Assembly: GCF_037126465.1 (NCBI RefSeq)
Contig: NC_088205.1
Coordinates: 27,449,482-27,513,481, forward strand
DNA from: Ornithodoros turicata
Lineage: Eukaryota > Arthropoda > Arachnida > Ixodida > Argasidae
Reading direction: 5' to 3'
DNA length: 64,000 bases
Positions 12,001-23,158 of this stretch are shown here, in pieces; positions within the stretch are counted from its first letter, which is position 1, and each line of letters opens with the position of its first letter. Both the position numbers and the translations under genes were made by a program. Under the pieces are notes generated by a model, which saw only the letters and a program-made list of their open reading frames with translations, made no database searches and was not told where the DNA came from.

Positions 12001-13459
12001 ACTGTTCACAATATCGAGAATGACTTGGGGGGGGGGGGGGGGGCAAATATCTGAGTGTGCCCTCCCAGGTCCAAAAGGTAGACGCTGGCCTTGGTGGTAG
12101 TCGAACGGTAGTCGAACGGTAGTGAAACTGCGCTTCTTCAGGAAGACTAATTAGGTTTGAACTGAGCTTTCCACCACAAACTTGTATGTACCTGGTTAAC
12201 AAAACTGGATCCAAAACTGCAGTCCCCGCGTGTACACCATACTGCAGCTGCCATGCTCGGTCTGCGTCAAAGGGGAAAAGATGGCGTCGCTTTCCAGACT
12301 TTAAAAACTGCAGGTCTAAAACTGCATCTGTGGATTGCAAAGAGAATGCTCCATGGCAACTTCAAGGTCACAGGTGCCATGCACATGTGCGCAGACGATT
12401 ATGAAAGAGGTCCGTTAAGGAGGCTTTTGTGTAATTCTTAGTGTCAGTTCACTGCTCCTTAAGATGTGCTTCTGCAAGCTTCTTGCAGTTCGCAGTGATC
12501 AGGCTACTGCCGCGTGATAATTCAGTGCATACCTGCATGCCGTTCTTCTTACAGAATTGAATTATGCTGTTGGGGCAGTTGCGTGCTTAAGCACCCCCCA
12601 GCCCCATAGATCTTAGAACAATGCCCCCTCAAAAAAGCATGGAACTGGGTATTATCCCCACCACCTACAGAACTGAGAAAGCCTGGCATATTTCTGTGCT
12701 CACATGCACTCAAAGCACCCAGAGGACGTTGATGTGATTTCTGATGCTGCAGAACTGTCAAATATTGGCATCACGATAGTCTCAACTGCTATTACATTGT
12801 AATCGACTCCACATTCAGCACTGCAATAGCAGTATTATGCCCTCGAAGTGGTGTGATTGATGGTTGAGCGCTTTCATGTTAGCTCTGCCTACGCACAGGC
12901 TTTGCACATGCGGTGCCTGAAAAATAAAAAAATGCCAATTCTTTCTTTCTTTTTTTAGTGGGGGCTGTGACTGTATTTTATTCCCATCACTGACTAAATA
13001 TTCAAATTTTGACTTGGTGGCCTTGCTTTGATTTACCAGTGCTTATATCTGGATCGGTTGTTATACCTTGTGTGAAATGTCTTTTGCTGTTCGAAGTATG
13101 CATGTGTAACAAATGATAGCTGCAGGAACACATTACGTTTGTTGTAACCTCTTCTGAGTTATTCTTTTTTAGTGATATTTCCTGTCTTTTTACGCATTGT
13201 TCCATTACACAGCACTTGGTGTTCTTGGGCTTGTGTGAGTCTGGGCTCCTTACACTTGACCCGCGACATATGACATCAGCAGAAGTTGTGCGGGTAATTT
13301 GTATCACCGACAAAGTACAAACTGCGTTTCTTTTATTATCTTTGTGCAGTGAAACGTCAGCAAGATGAAGATGTCAGTGAGCTTCCAGAAGTGGACCAGA
13401 ATGCAAAGAAGGATCAACGGGCACGCTATCCAGCCAGTCCTAAAGTTAAAAAGGCTTGA
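1..13459 (+). CDS. TRAM1: TRAM1-like translocating chain-associated membrane protein, 3' end (partial)
   Basis: Three terminal exons of a host gene that begins left of the window: 1-104, 927-1096 and 13350-13459, joined at tcag/gtaagc, gcccag/gatg, aggact/gtgagt and tgtgcag/tgaaac. All junctions keep one frame and give 127 residues ending in TGA at 13457-13459. The peptide has a hydrophobic segment (TVFTFWYGLA), then STGNFNTNVVR, a last membrane helix (MNCIVAMCLLQAWMMWNFVNF), and a basic Lys/Arg-rich cytosolic tail ending KVKKA. This order and the motifs GNFN, QAWMMWNFVNF and LRRMRE match the C-terminus of TRAM proteins, multi-pass ER proteins that assist nascent-chain insertion at Sec61. The tail is typical of the family. 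The match is from memory of the family, not a search. The intron before the last exon is 12.25 kb. Confidence 0.85.
381..430. repeat. short GATATC-rich tandem repeat
   Basis: About 50 bases made of overlapping units of tatcgagatatcaagaga. It lies in the penultimate intron of the TRAM1-like gene. No coding or RNA function is apparent. Confidence 0.6.
477..818. mobile_element. MITE with TA flanks and inverted ends GAGCCTGAAGTTTT
   Basis: The left end reads TA-GAGCCTGAAGTTTT and the right end AAAACTTCAGACTC-TA, an inverted repeat of 14 bases with one mismatch, flanked by TA on both sides. The 342-base interior is non-coding and repeats CCCGAATTT/ACCCGATTTTT motifs. Similar interior motifs occur in the element at 1230-1713. 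It is probably a Tc1/mariner-type non-autonomous element, inferred only from TA and size. Confidence 0.6.
1230..1713. mobile_element. MITE with inverted ends GGGTTCTTCGTTTTC
   Basis: The left end GGGTTCTTCGTTTTCGGGTT is matched by the inverted right end AACCTGAAAACGAAGAACCC. TGTA directly precedes and follows the element (1226-1229 and 1714-1717), a possible 4-base or TA target duplication. The 484-base interior has the same CCCGAATTT-type motifs as the neighbour at 477-818, so the two may be related families. There is no credible coding content. Confidence 0.65.
3267..4069. mobile_element. Kolobok-like non-autonomous element (TTAA target)
   Basis: TTAA at 3263-3266 and 4070-4073 flanks a body that begins AGGGACCATGAAA and ends with its inverse TTTCATGGTCCCT. 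The target TTAA and AGGGAC termini are shared with the 10.5-kb THAP transposase element at 53225-63753. The 803-base interior has no convincing gene. It is probably mobilised in trans by a Kolobok-type transposase. Confidence 0.7.
5235..5510. repeat. diverged repeat shared with 14260-14512
   Basis: The stretch from gatgctaac through tcgatgaatttgcatc, cttctactaaatacg, atcgcagtaacatcg and gaagttgagggcgac recurs, with many substitutions and small indels, at 14260-14512. Both copies are on the same strand. On the minus strand this copy has a short acidic Ser-rich reading frame, but there is no intact gene. It is probably an old transposon fragment of unknown class. Confidence 0.55.
5822..6198. 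mobile_element. second Kolobok-like MITE (TTAA target)
   Basis: TTAA at 5818-5821 and 6199-6202 flanks a 377-base body beginning AGGGGTTGCGAC and ending with the inverse of AGGGGTTGAGGC. It contains no gene. The AGGG terminus and TTAA duplication suggest the same superfamily as the element at 3267-4069, although the terminal sequence differs. Confidence 0.6.
8056..8280 (+). mobile_element. tRNA-derived SINE, full copy
   Basis: A tRNA-like head at 8092-8167 opens GTTAGC and closes GCTAAC, with an A-box-like segment (TGGCTCAATTGGTAGAGCC) and a B box GGGTTCGAGTCC at 8142-8153. A non-tRNA tail follows (TTTCATCTTTCATCG, TTAATTTCTTAGGCAA, CCAGCCTCAGA-type end). The same tail occurs at 61768-61870 and 47355-47454, and a partial head at 8391-8475. 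It resembles the tRNA-SINEs of ixodid ticks (Ruka-type); exact family assignment needs a library search. It is too frequently repeated to be a functional tRNA gene. Confidence 0.75.
8391..8475 (+). mobile_element. truncated copy of the same tRNA-SINE
   Basis: It repeats CACCCTGGAAGT, GAGAAGGCGTGTTAGCTTAG and CTCAATTGGTAGAGCCCTGG, then breaks off in the anticodon-arm region. It shares the head of the 8056-8280 copy 300 bases upstream but lacks the B box and tail. Confidence 0.65.
9455..9700 (+). mobile_element. tRNA-derived SINE of a second family
   Basis: The head has an A-box-like GTAGCGGTTAGGATGATCGC, an anticodon-like CTTTCACG, and a B box GGGTTCGAATCC at about 9512-9523. It is followed by a tail with CACTGGGTTTTCCCGCAGCC and GAGTGACGGCACACTTC. 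The plan is similar to the minus-strand SINE at 24085-24290, but the sequence differs. Confidence 0.65.
10144..11040. mobile_element. foldback DNA element with ~370-base inverted arms
   Basis: The element begins CAGGGTGTTTCAAAAAACGT after TA and ends with the inverse before TA (11041-11042). Each arm is near-perfectly mirrored for some 370 bases, including GTCATTCGGA, CGGGGCGACGG, TCTAATTCTGTAAAAA, GATATTGCAAATGG and ATTCAACGGCGCACC. About 200 unmatched bases lie in the centre. A TA target and very long arms point to a non-autonomous DNA transposon. There is no gene. Confidence 0.8.
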
Positions 13460-13577
13460 TCTGTGTCATCAGGAGCAGACATTGGGCAGCAGATGTTTCT
13501 AAAGAAAAAAAACATTTTGTTTTGTTAAATTGTGCTCACATATTGAACGGGAGTGGGAACAGTGTTTCTTTTTTTTA

Positions 13578-13583
13578 AATAAA
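13578..13583 (+). promoter_or_regulatory. polyadenylation signal AATAAA of the TRAM1-like gene
   Basis: AATAAA lies about 120 bases after the stop codon of the TRAM1-like gene, in a T-rich 3' UTR. It is the first canonical hexamer after the stop, so it is the probable end of the transcript. Confidence 0.6.
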
Positions 13584-16459
13584 TGATTTTTTTTTTTTCC
13601 AAGTTATGATTGGAAATGTTGTTCCAGCCTAATGACTGCTCGATACATAATGTCTCATTTTCTTTGCCACACGGACACGAACATGCGGTGCCACAAAGAC
13701 CAGTTTAAATGTCATTTGCCTTTATGCATTTAATGGGTTCCCCACAACTCAACTGCTAATGTTATGCCTACTCTCACTCTCATGTAGTAATGGTTTTAGT
13801 TTGCATGAAATAACCGTCAACTGTGCAACATCAGATGGTTTCATAAATTTTGGCCTGCATGAGTATCTTTTCACGAAAGAACATTGGAGCTAATAGTAAT
13901 TTCCACTGACAAAACTAAGTCACGCGCCACTGCCAAGGGCAGAAACAATGGTTTTGGGAGTTGGCAACCTATCAGAAGCATCTGGGCCCGTTTGCACAAA
14001 AATTCTGCGAGGAAGCTAACCGTAAGGAACTTCCTTTAGCTCAGCCATAGCCTCCCATATATGTATATAGGAGTCTATGGTTCAGCCTTGCAACTTTTTT
14101 AAGCATGTGGTGCGACCTTCGCCTATGGAGGTGAAGTTCAGCGAGCGTAGTAGTATTGTGCGCGCCAATGTAGTCACCCGATTCCCGCTGTGGACAGAGG
14201 CGCGTCAGCGACACTGCTGTCGTTTTCATATTTTTTTTCTTATTTTGTTGGTGCCGAGACGATGTTGATGTTGAAGCCTCAAACGGTGACGTCATGTTAG
14301 TCTCGGTCGTCGATGAATTTGTGTCTTCGCTTCTACTAAGTGCATTTATCGCAGTAACATAATCAAAGTTGAGGGCGACGCTTCAGTATTTCCTATACTC
14401 GTAATCGAAGACGCGCCTGTTGAAAGATTTGACCTTGCAAACGCGTCTGAAGCGGAGCGTTCGATTTCGGTCGAATGAATACGCTCCACCTTCGCGCATC
14501 TGCGCACGTGTAATGCCAAGAAGAATGAAAGCACGTAACAACCACCAGAACAACCATCGCTCGTCAAGGCGCTCTCTGCGGAAGCGACATAGGTCAACCT
14601 TGGCTCATCGAGCGTCGGATTCGGAGTGGATCTGAAGCAACTCCGTTGTCAAGAAGGCGGGTATCAACATCCTTATAGCACATCCTGATAAATCTGAGCA
14701 TAGTTGAACGGACCGATTCCTACATGAGTCAGCACTCTAAATACACACCTGCTCAACCACTTCCAAGGGTGCGACATTTGAAGGGACAAACTACATCCAC
14801 TCACTCACTGACTCAAACCACTTTCACACTTACATGTTTCCTCACTCACGCACACATTCATACAACGGGGCGATGCAAGCAGCATCTGTTGAATACGACG
14901 GAAATTGATGTTCTGAGGCTGGAACACAGAAGAAAGGACAACACAATACAAAGCCTCAGCTGTTGTGTAGTGTGTTGTGTTCTGCAGCTACAGCACCTCC
15001 GGCTCCCTCAGAAAGCGCTCCTGCAACGTTCGAGGATGCGCAGTCCAGAGTTGGTGGATCTGACGCGTCGGCCCCCAGTCCACCATGATGATATGGAATG
15101 AAGTGAAGAGGACGGGGCAGCTGAAATCGTTTACTCATAAGAAGGCACTAATTCTGCCCCATCCCGGAAGCGCAACCCAGTAAACCAGAAATATCCCAGG
15201 TACGTCCCACAAAGGCCACATATGTCCGCGACGTCTGTTCGATGTTTCCTATACTGCACGGGCCCGGGCTTACCCGAAAGCTCAGCCTGCGGGCTAGGCT
15301 TTGCTGTTTTTATGAGGGCCTTTTGCTTTTATTCTTGCTTCTTTTTTTCTGGGCCTTCTGCTTTTTTTATGCGGGAGGTACGGGTACGGGCTTGACAACG
15401 CAGGCCATGGTCGGGCATGTACGCGACCATATTTCACGAGGCTCGACAGCTGAATTTTCATGTCACTTTTTTCCCCATTGGGTATGGGATAGCATGGTAT
15501 TCTCATCTGAGAACTATCACTTTTTATATATGATCATGCTTTTTTCGTGTAATGGGTCTGGATTTCACACGTGCACTCACACACATTTGTGGACGATTGG
15601 TGTGGCGGGCGAGCTGAGGGTCCTGCACGAGCGTCAGTTAGCTTAGGTGTTGGGATATGATTTCGTTCTCGTGAGAGTTCGAGAAAGGGGAACTAACACC
15701 CGGTGCATGCGCAATAGAGCAGAGATTAGTCTCTCTTGAACCTCAAGGTACATATACATATTGGCCACGCGCCACTGCGCGCTGCCTTCCCAAGCATGCA
15801 AACGCAGAGCGGCTTGCCAGCAGAGAAACACAGCCGATACGTTCGAGTGTACCTCCTCACTCTCTACCAATCAGCTGCGTCCTTTTCTTCGCTGCGCTTG
15901 GCTCTTTAGTAAATCTAAATACGCCTCCGTGCCCCGAGAACACATAGAGCAGAGGCGGGCTCGGATAGGGCCTGAGCATGGGCCCGGGCTGGAAATCTGT
16001 AGAAGACGTTGGGCTGGGTGCGGGCCGTAGCAGCCGGGCCTGGGCCGTGCACGGGCCTGAAAACTAGGCCCGTGAAGTGCTCTAACCTGTACGTCCATCA
16101 GTGTGACTTCGAAAAGTGTCTTACTTTCTATGTCTCTGGGACGTCTGGTAGATGTCAAAAGAAAGGAGGCAAGCGCACGTTATTTTTCGGAGACATCTAG
16201 GACACGTGACCCTTAGTGGCATGATGTAAGCAAACAGGGAAAAATTTTGGGTTTACTACATTATTTACTAAGTAATCACATTATAGACGGTAGCTTGAGT
16301 TAAAAACACGATATTTACCAGGATGGGGGTGTCTCGAACGTTATCAGCCCAGTAAACATATAAAACACCTGACGAAATGCAGTCCACTGCATTAAAGCTT
16401 GTGTCCATTAAAGCATGGTCCCTCGATAGCTTTCTGGTCATGCAGCTCCGCCAAAAAGT
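13584..16459. other. intergenic stretch with repeat fragments, no gene seen
   Basis: It contains the second copy of the diverged repeat (14260-14512) and an inverted fragment of the tRNA-SINE tail at about 14906-14965 (gatgttctgaggctggaac). A GC-rich possible MITE occupies about 15250-16085, where GCACGGGCCCGGGC near the left is mirrored by GGCCGTGCACGGGCC near the right. No reading frame here resembles a known protein. Confidence 0.55.
14260..14512. repeat. second copy of the diverged repeat at 5235-5510
   Basis: Shared blocks include tcgatgaatttgtgtc, cttctactaagtgc, atcgcagtaacat, aaagttgagggcgac and gcgtctgaagc, in the same order as at 5235-5510. No intact gene lies in either copy. Confidence 0.55.
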
Positions 16460-19400
16460 TGGCCTAGGGTTCAGGTTCAGGTTTGCTTAATCCCTTTCGA
16501 AACAGGGCAGGTATCTGCCCAAAAGGAGATACCACGAGCGAGGATCTAGACAAATTGTCTAGAAAAAAGAAAGGGAAGAAGAGGATAACACATCCGCTGG
16601 GTTGTTCGTGGGGTGTCACTAGTGTCGCTGCACAGTTGCACATACACCGTCACTGTAGTCGCTGTAGTCACTGGGATCCTGCTGGCTTCGATCGTCTTGG
16701 CCTCGGGATTCGGTGTTGGCTTTTTTAGTGTACAATGGTCGGGTTTACTTTCGGTTTCTAATTTTCAGAGAATGTCCGCTGAGGCGCAGTTCCTCAATCG
16801 CTGGCCGTGGCTGAGGCATGACTTTTTGTGTTAGGGCTCCTGGATTGTACTTGTGTGGCCTTATCCCATGCTAGTAGGCGTCGTTTTGTTTCATTGATGG
16901 TGCCCTTGTCTGCGTTGTCGAATCCGAGGGCGGAGGTAACAGGTTTTTGCAGTGCTGGTACATGTAATGCAGGGCATGATCTTAAGACATGTTCGAGATC
17001 TTCAATTTCATCGGTGTCGCATAGCGGACACGTTGGGGGGTCCCTCCCAAACAATTCAGATAATCTTTTCCTGGTCAGATTCGATCCTGTCCGAGCCTGA
17101 AACAGGAGTCCACTGGGTCGGTCTCCTTTGTAGAATGGTTCCGGGGCTGGTGCAATCTTATTTTGGCTATAGATGTTCATGCTCTACTTTTTCATCGTTG
17201 TAGTATGCCAATTATCTTCTTCATCCAATGCATCTCCTTTTTAACTGTGTTGTTCCACTCTTGTTCGGTCTGGCTTTATGGCGGACGGTGTCTTTGCTGT
17301 ATATGCGGTCTATCTGATTTACTTTTTTAATCCACTTGGTGCGGAGGCCTGTGTCGCGCAGATGGCGAAAAACGTGGGTGATCAGTGTGTAGTCTGGTCT
17401 GTGGATGAGTCGTCCTAGAAAACGGGTTTTGGAGCGGGCTTCCCGGTAAGAGTAAGACGACCAGCCCATTTCGCCCTGGATAGCTGGGTTTGGGGTGGCA
17501 AATGAACCGTGTAGTATCCACTTACCAATCTCGCGTTGTTGTCGCTCCAGTTGCTTTAGAGTTTCACTGCTTAGACATATGACGTCGTTGGCGTAGGTGG
17601 CAATTGGTACGGCAGCCGTTTTCCAAAGCAGTCTACCCACTTCGTAAGGATGGTAGGAGTGTCGGGATAAGTTCCAAGTTTGGCCTTTTTTCATATTAAT
17701 TTTCCTTATACGGTTTAACTCATGCTGGAGTAGGTAATCTTTCTTGTTTTCGATTTCGATACCAAGATAAGTGTATGCCTGCGTAGCTTGGACTTCGTAG
17801 CCCCGCAGATGAAGCCGTGCTTTGGTAGTTTGATTTCCGAAGGTCATCACGTTAGATTTTTATTTGCTGAAACGTATGCCATCGGAGCGTCCCTTTTCCG
17901 AGCAGATATTCAGAAGCTCCTGCGTGTCCTCGGTGTTATTTGCAATCAGAACAATATCATCCGCGAACGCCAGGGTGGTAATCCAAGTGTCTTCTACGCT
18001 CCCGTCTGCCTTTTGGGTATGCAAGTGCACTCCTTTTTGCGTGGAGTCGAGTGCAACGAGGAGGTCATTGATGAATATGTTGAAAAGGGTCGGCGAGAGG
18101 GGTCATCCCCGTCTTAAGCCGACCTCATGCTTTACTGTTTTCGATGTGAAATTTCCTATGTGGTATTTGTTTGAGCAGTCCTTGTAAATGGCTCTGATCA
18201 AATCTGTCATGTGCTTCGAAATGTCCACCGCATGCATTTTCATGAAGAGCGTGTTGTGTGGCACAGCATCATAAGCTTTTTCAATATCCAGAAAGGTCAG
18301 CTGTAAGTCCTTGCGTTCCGCTTGCGCTGCTTCAATAAGCTGGGTGAGAATAAAGATGTTATCACTTGCTCTCCTGTTTTTCCTGCATCCATTTTGTGTA
18401 TCCGATAGTTTTTGGTCGCATTCGTTTTGTAACCTCTCTGCCGGAAGTGCCGCGAATAGTTTGTAGATATTGCTTTGCAATGCTATGGGCCGATATGAAT
18501 TTAGTTCTTCTTTCGGTTTATTCTTGCCTTTATAAATTAGCTGGCTGTTGGCTTGTCTCCATTCTTCTGGTATCCTTTTGGTGTGCAGTACTTCGTTGAA
18601 GAGCATAGTCAATGTTTCAGTTGCTTTACGTTGCAAGGTTTTCAAGAATTCGTTGGGTATACCGTCTGGGCCTGTTGCCTTACCCGATGCAAGCGTTTAA
18701 ATTTTATTTTCTACTTCTGTTACGCTGAAGTCCATTATGGTAGTTGTCACGCTTGTGATTTCTCCATTGTCTGTTGGAGTAGCTGCTGCTTGCCTCTGTA
18801 GGAGTTCCTGTTGTTGTTGTCTAAAGTAGATCGTAGGGAATTTTTCTATGTCTAAGGCCGAGGTGAGCAAGTTGTGGTCCTTGTCGTAGAATGCATGGGC
18901 TGGTCCACTTTCTGTTTGTTGGCTCATGCCTCTGATGTAGCACCATAGAGCTGATCCGGCTCTCTGACCCTTCTCCTTAATCTGTTCCGCAATTTTTTTA
19001 TGAAAGGTCTGGATTTTATCTGCGACTATCAAATGTACCTTTTGTTTCTGTTCTTGGTATAGACGTTCTTCTGCCGAGAAATCTTTCTTTAGCCTTATTG
19101 CCAGTCTTCTATCTCTGTTGAGCTGTTTCCTATATTCGATTGCCGCCTTGACTTCGTCGTCGAACCACGGCTGGTTGGGTCTGCGCTTGGTCGACTTCCT
19201 TAGTGATGTTTTTCCGACAGTTTTGGTAGCTGCACTTTCGATATGTTCCATGAATTGTTTGTAGGTTATATGTGGTGCCTCAGGAAGGTTGGACTCAAGT
19301 AGTTCCGCAAATTTTTGCATGTTTTCCTCGTCGTGAATTTTCCACAGTTTACTCTTTTTTTGCAGATCGTCCGGGTTTTCTAGTTGGGGCTGTAGTGTTT

Positions 19401-19631
19401 GGACTTTTTATATTGAGCGAAGGTTTAAGAAGGTTGTGATCACTACCACAATTTGGTCGGCCCTCTTCATCAATGACAAGTTCCCAAGCGGTTGCTGGAC
19501 TGTTACAGTATTCATTGACCAGGACATAGTCTATCGTTGACGAATGGATTCCCTTTGTCCATGTTGTTTTGCCTTCACATAGCGGTTCCAGATTTAGTAT
19601 TTTCAATCGGTTATCTTCAGCTAGTGCACGT
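16460..19631 (-). mobile_element. 5'-truncated non-LTR retrotransposon (LINE C), degenerate
   Basis: Minus-strand pieces give the end of an APE-type endonuclease (19349-19606; IDYVLVNEY and SDHNLL motifs), a linker (18697-19320), reverse transcriptase (18103-18645; SYRPIALQSNIYKLF, FLDIEKAYDAVPH), and the RT catalytic block AFADDIVLIA near 17930. The thumb and C-terminus follow (17221-17850), ending in a Cys/His knuckle (CPLCDTDEIEDLEHVLRSC) in 16794-17180. In-frame stops and frameshifts separate the pieces, one of them directly after GLRRG in RT. The 5' end stops abruptly near 19631. It is a dead copy. The clade was not determined; there is no RNase H domain. Confidence 0.8.
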
Positions 19632-20639
19632 AGTTGATGGGCTGGCTAGGGACAACGGGAGCCGCGTGGTGGCGCCGCGATCGGAACGCGGTAGAATTAT
19701 GGCGGGCCATAGTAGAATCTCCCGCTCGGGCCAGTCATGGGAACGGCAGATGCAGTGTTGTTTTTGCGCTTTTCCAAACATCCTACGAGAAAATTATTTG
19801 TTGCAATGGTTGCCTGCTGCATTGCAGCAGGCAGACTATAATCGAATAATCGTTTTCTGTTCGGCATTATTTTATGCGGAAAGCTGCTGCCGACCACTTC
19901 GAGTGGCACGAATGTATTGTCGCGAGTCTCCTATCTTCAAACCCTCAACCGGAGATTCTAGCGCAGTTTATGTGCATAGGGCACGGTGGTAAGGTGATCT
20001 GTATTTATGGTACAGTACCTTTTACAGTTAATTGCGGGCATTTGCTGCGCCCATGACGGCGCGCGATCGGCCGATCGCAATCACACCAGTCCTTTCACGA
20101 GGTACCAGGTGAGTTACTCTCAGTCGTTGCTGCGAAGCTGATGAAGACAAAAGTATAGCGTCTAAAGAGATCCCGACTGATAGACATGTCACAAAATTTA
20201 ACCGCTGTGTCCTTGTCTTTCATCTCTTGTTTTAATCATCTATCGTGTCGACCTCATTTCTTTCACGAGACTGAAAGGAACCGCGACTATCCTTGCAACT
20301 CGAGTTGCTGGAGGTTGCCGGTGTTGGCCGACTGCCAAAAACTCCAAAGTTGCTCATAGTTGCTGAAAAAAGTTGCCCCGTGTGAACGCTGCCTTGGCAT
20401 TTGACGCGATCGCTCGATCGCGATTACACGATTATTACAAATGTTGACATCCCTGGGAGCCAAATCAGCTCAAAAGCCCCAGTTGCATGAGCAATTTTCT
20501 TTCAGATTCCATCCATAAAAGCACTAAGTTTGTTGTTGGTGTCTACGGCACACGCTTTCTTTTTACGGGGCTGTTTCCCTGGCATCGTTGTCTGACGGAA
20601 CGGCTGCAGTTTCGGCGTGCTCAGATACGACGGCAGCCG
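19632..20639. other. no gene seen
   Basis: Mixed sequence with short palindromes (gctgctgcattgcagcaggc near 19807; cgcgcgatcggccgatcgc near 20059). No frame resembles a known protein. It may be part of the same old THAP-type transposon as the fragment immediately to the right. Confidence 0.4.
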
Positions 20640-20925
20640 TCGAATATACGCGGCACTGAATCTTCGCGAAGCATTGACTTTCCACGCTTGTGCAGCACTT
20701 TATCGCCGTTGATGACGAGTTCGTAGTGCCATACGACATCGCTATGGTCAAAGTGCTTCTCGCAGACACGTGTCGGGGGAGTCAAAACTGAACTGCCCAC
20801 CATCAATGCAATGGATGGCACGTTTCCACTTCTCACGCTTGTCAGAATACGCAGGAAAAGCGAACATGACTACCTTGCCACCCCTCGAATACCCAGAGCG
20901 GCACTTGGTAACACAACATGTCTCT
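20640..20925 (-). pseudogene. THAP zinc-finger domain fragment, frameshifted
   Basis: Reading the minus strand from about 20925, one frame gives CCVTKC, then FAFPAYSDKREKWKRAI. After a one-base frame change near 20778 the sequence continues VCEKHF and ends in LREDSVPRIF. The C2CH residues, the conserved Trp in KREKWKRAI and the terminal AVPxxF-like VPRIF are the hallmarks of a THAP domain. The frameshift and the absence of clear following exons suggest a transposase or THAP-gene relic rather than an active gene. Confidence 0.65.
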
Positions 20926-21864
20926 GGAATGCTGCTAGCACACTGTTATAACGCGACAACAGCCGAAAAACGTGTACTGCAATGGGAGACGCAGGCGTCT
21001 CTCTCCCGTGTTCTGATGGCAGCGCCACCACGCGGGCGCTCCTGTCCCTGGGCAAAGCTTCCCCATAGAGTTACGGAGAAGCTGCGTGACCAGGAAGCTA
21101 TCAAGGGAAAGCTTCAGTGTTTTATACTTTTGTTGTTACCTTTGCCAAGTGGGTCTTGACCCAACCCTCTACATTCTCCAACAGCCGTAATCGTCGTTAC
21201 AAGCGTAGTACACCTCAGTGTGATTTCACTATATTTGCCGTATCTTGTACGCCAATAGAGGCTACCTCCATAGGTAGATCTCTTACTTGATGATCATTGG
21301 CGACGAATATCGCATCAAACATAGCATACATTAATAATTTATCAGAATGCTAACCTCGTAAATTACCTTGTAAAAAACCTGTACATTGTAAAGGGCGCCC
21401 AAGACCTGTTCTGCTCTTCAAGAGGGTGCGCCAGTACGCAGCCTACAAAGCCGCACGCGGCGACTTTCGTCAACTCTCCCGCGTATAGACGACCTGTACC
21501 TCTACGTCATTGATTACGTGACGCCTCCGCGCAAAGCATGCTGGTATGCACTATTAGCTTTATCAGCCGACGCGTTTTCCCCGCCTCTTGCCAACCGCGG
21601 CAAAATATAACATCGAACCGGTTCTCCCGTGACACCACATGCTTGTAAACAGAAAGTCGTCTATAAGGAGTATGCTGATACATGCGGTGCTGCAGCGTTC
21701 GCCATACTTTCTTCGCCAAAAATATTGTGGACGCTTTACGCGAGTTCAAGATGTTGAAAGCTATTTAGCTCCCGCCTCCAGAAAGGAAATCTGATCAACC
21801 GCGGTCTCCTAACTAGCGGAAGAAAGTGAGTCGCGACGAAATGACGCAAAGTGCGCGTCTTATA
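20926..21864. other. no gene seen
   Basis: No frame here resembles a known protein. The sequence contains no obvious repeat shared with the rest of the window. Confidence 0.4.
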
Positions 21865-22083
21865 GGCCCGGTTTCACCAACGTCGATCACCATTTGGACA
21901 GAGATCAACTGTCTCTTAACGTGAATTTAACGCTTAACACTGCTTCACTAAAGGGAATTATTATCACTGAAACATTCATCACGTCATCAACTAACGTTTA
22001 TAAAAAAGAATTGGGTGTCAAGTTTAATTTTTAGCAACCCTTGATCCCGTTTCAAAGTTAAACAGCATTGGTGAAACCGGGCC
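21865..22083. mobile_element. Harbinger-like MITE
   Basis: A 219-base element begins GGCCCGGTTTCACCAA and ends with its near-exact inverse TTGGTGAAACCGGGCC, flanked by ATA at 21862-21864 and 22084-22086. A 3-base target duplication and GG..CC termini fit the PIF/Harbinger superfamily. A second, inverted copy of the same 219-base length lies at 59803-60021 inside an intron of the THAP transposase. Confidence 0.7.
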
Positions 22084-23158
22084 ATAGAAACGAAAGAAAT
22101 TGTGGTTTGCGACGTGACTTAGCACTGGAGAACACACTAACTTATTGTTGTGTACCCAGGGCCTCTTCCATTATTTGGATTTGTGGTTATGTTGACCCAG
22201 GGTTGACATGGCAAGATTTTGTCTGTTGCTCTCATCCTATCTTTGATGAAATTTAAAGCCTTTAAATGTAAGCTCAGGGAGTTTTATGGGATTTTAATGA
22301 ATACAAGAACCTAAATATGACGCGAAATTGTACCACATCACTCATACGATGTAGCTTTTCCGAGGCTGAAGGAGAGCAACTTGCCAGCAGCAGATTTCTT
22401 TCTTGTCCAGAAAGCTCCTGCAGCGATAATATTGTGACCGACTCAATCAGTCAGTCCACTGTAGTGGCTAAGCGGGAAAAGTGCTCATATGTGTGATCTT
22501 CGTCTGGGGTCTCTCCGGCTATTCATACTTGCTTTACAGGCGGTCGCAACGTGTGAGCAGCATTGGTTGTGTTGCAGCCCAAAACGTTAAGCCCAAACGA
22601 AACCAAAGCCCAAACGCAACCCAAAAAGCCCCAAACTGCACATTTCATGTTGTATGTATACATACATCTTGATCAACGCACGACACGATACAGTGACGAG
22701 CAAACATCACCTCAAAACTGTACACAAAGTAAAGTACCACCATTGGTACTTTAAGGACAGTACTGAGTACCATACTGAAATCTAAACAAATCGCAAAGTA
22801 CTTCAAGTATACTGAGCAATAAGCTGTGTTAGTGCAACGTGTTACTGTGCACCTGGCTTATCCATCTACTCAGTGTACCCTGTTCTTGTGGCTTCGGTGT
22901 AGCATACAAGAAGACATACTTTCACACATAAAAGCAGAAGCCATTGGTGGGAAGCAGTTGACGGAAAAATTTAAGTCAACAGAGCGTGATTGATTATACC
23001 ATGAATGCCAGCGATTAAGCCGTTGAACTGGCGTGCACATGTAAAAACGCAGGCATGGGGTAACTTCAGACAGATTGCAAGAATAACCCGTTGGAGGAGA
23101 GAGCAGCGGTGGTGGTGGTGGTCGTGGTGCTGGTGAAAGGGCTCGCCGTTGTCGGCAT
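22084..23158. other. no gene seen; simple sequence
   Basis: Includes an A/C-rich tract with repeated CCCAAACG units near 22578-22640 and a GGT-rich microsatellite at 23105-23135. No coding signal is evident. Confidence 0.5.

Larger units (their letters stand above)
1097..13349 (+). other. last intron of the TRAM1-like gene, filled with repeats
   Basis: A 12.25-kb intron starting GTGAGT and ending TTTGTGCAG. No credible host coding exon was found in it. It holds the MITEs, SINEs, foldback and degenerate repeats listed separately. Other visible content: AT-rich unique-looking sequence at 1.7-3.2 kb; a stretch at 6.56-7.82 kb with repeated TTCGTATCATCC motifs; repeated TTAGGTGAAGCC motifs at about 7.13, 8.69 and 8.77 kb; a run of 17 or so G at about 12.03 kb. 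Confidence 0.7.

Noticed and set aside
11870..12340. 156-residue minus-strand frame
   Set aside because: It includes the translation of a long G homopolymer as poly-Pro and has no domain.
15242..15646. 134-residue frame with hydrophobic stretches
   Set aside because: The hydrophobicity comes from T-rich simple sequence in a probable GC/T-rich MITE; no family resemblance.
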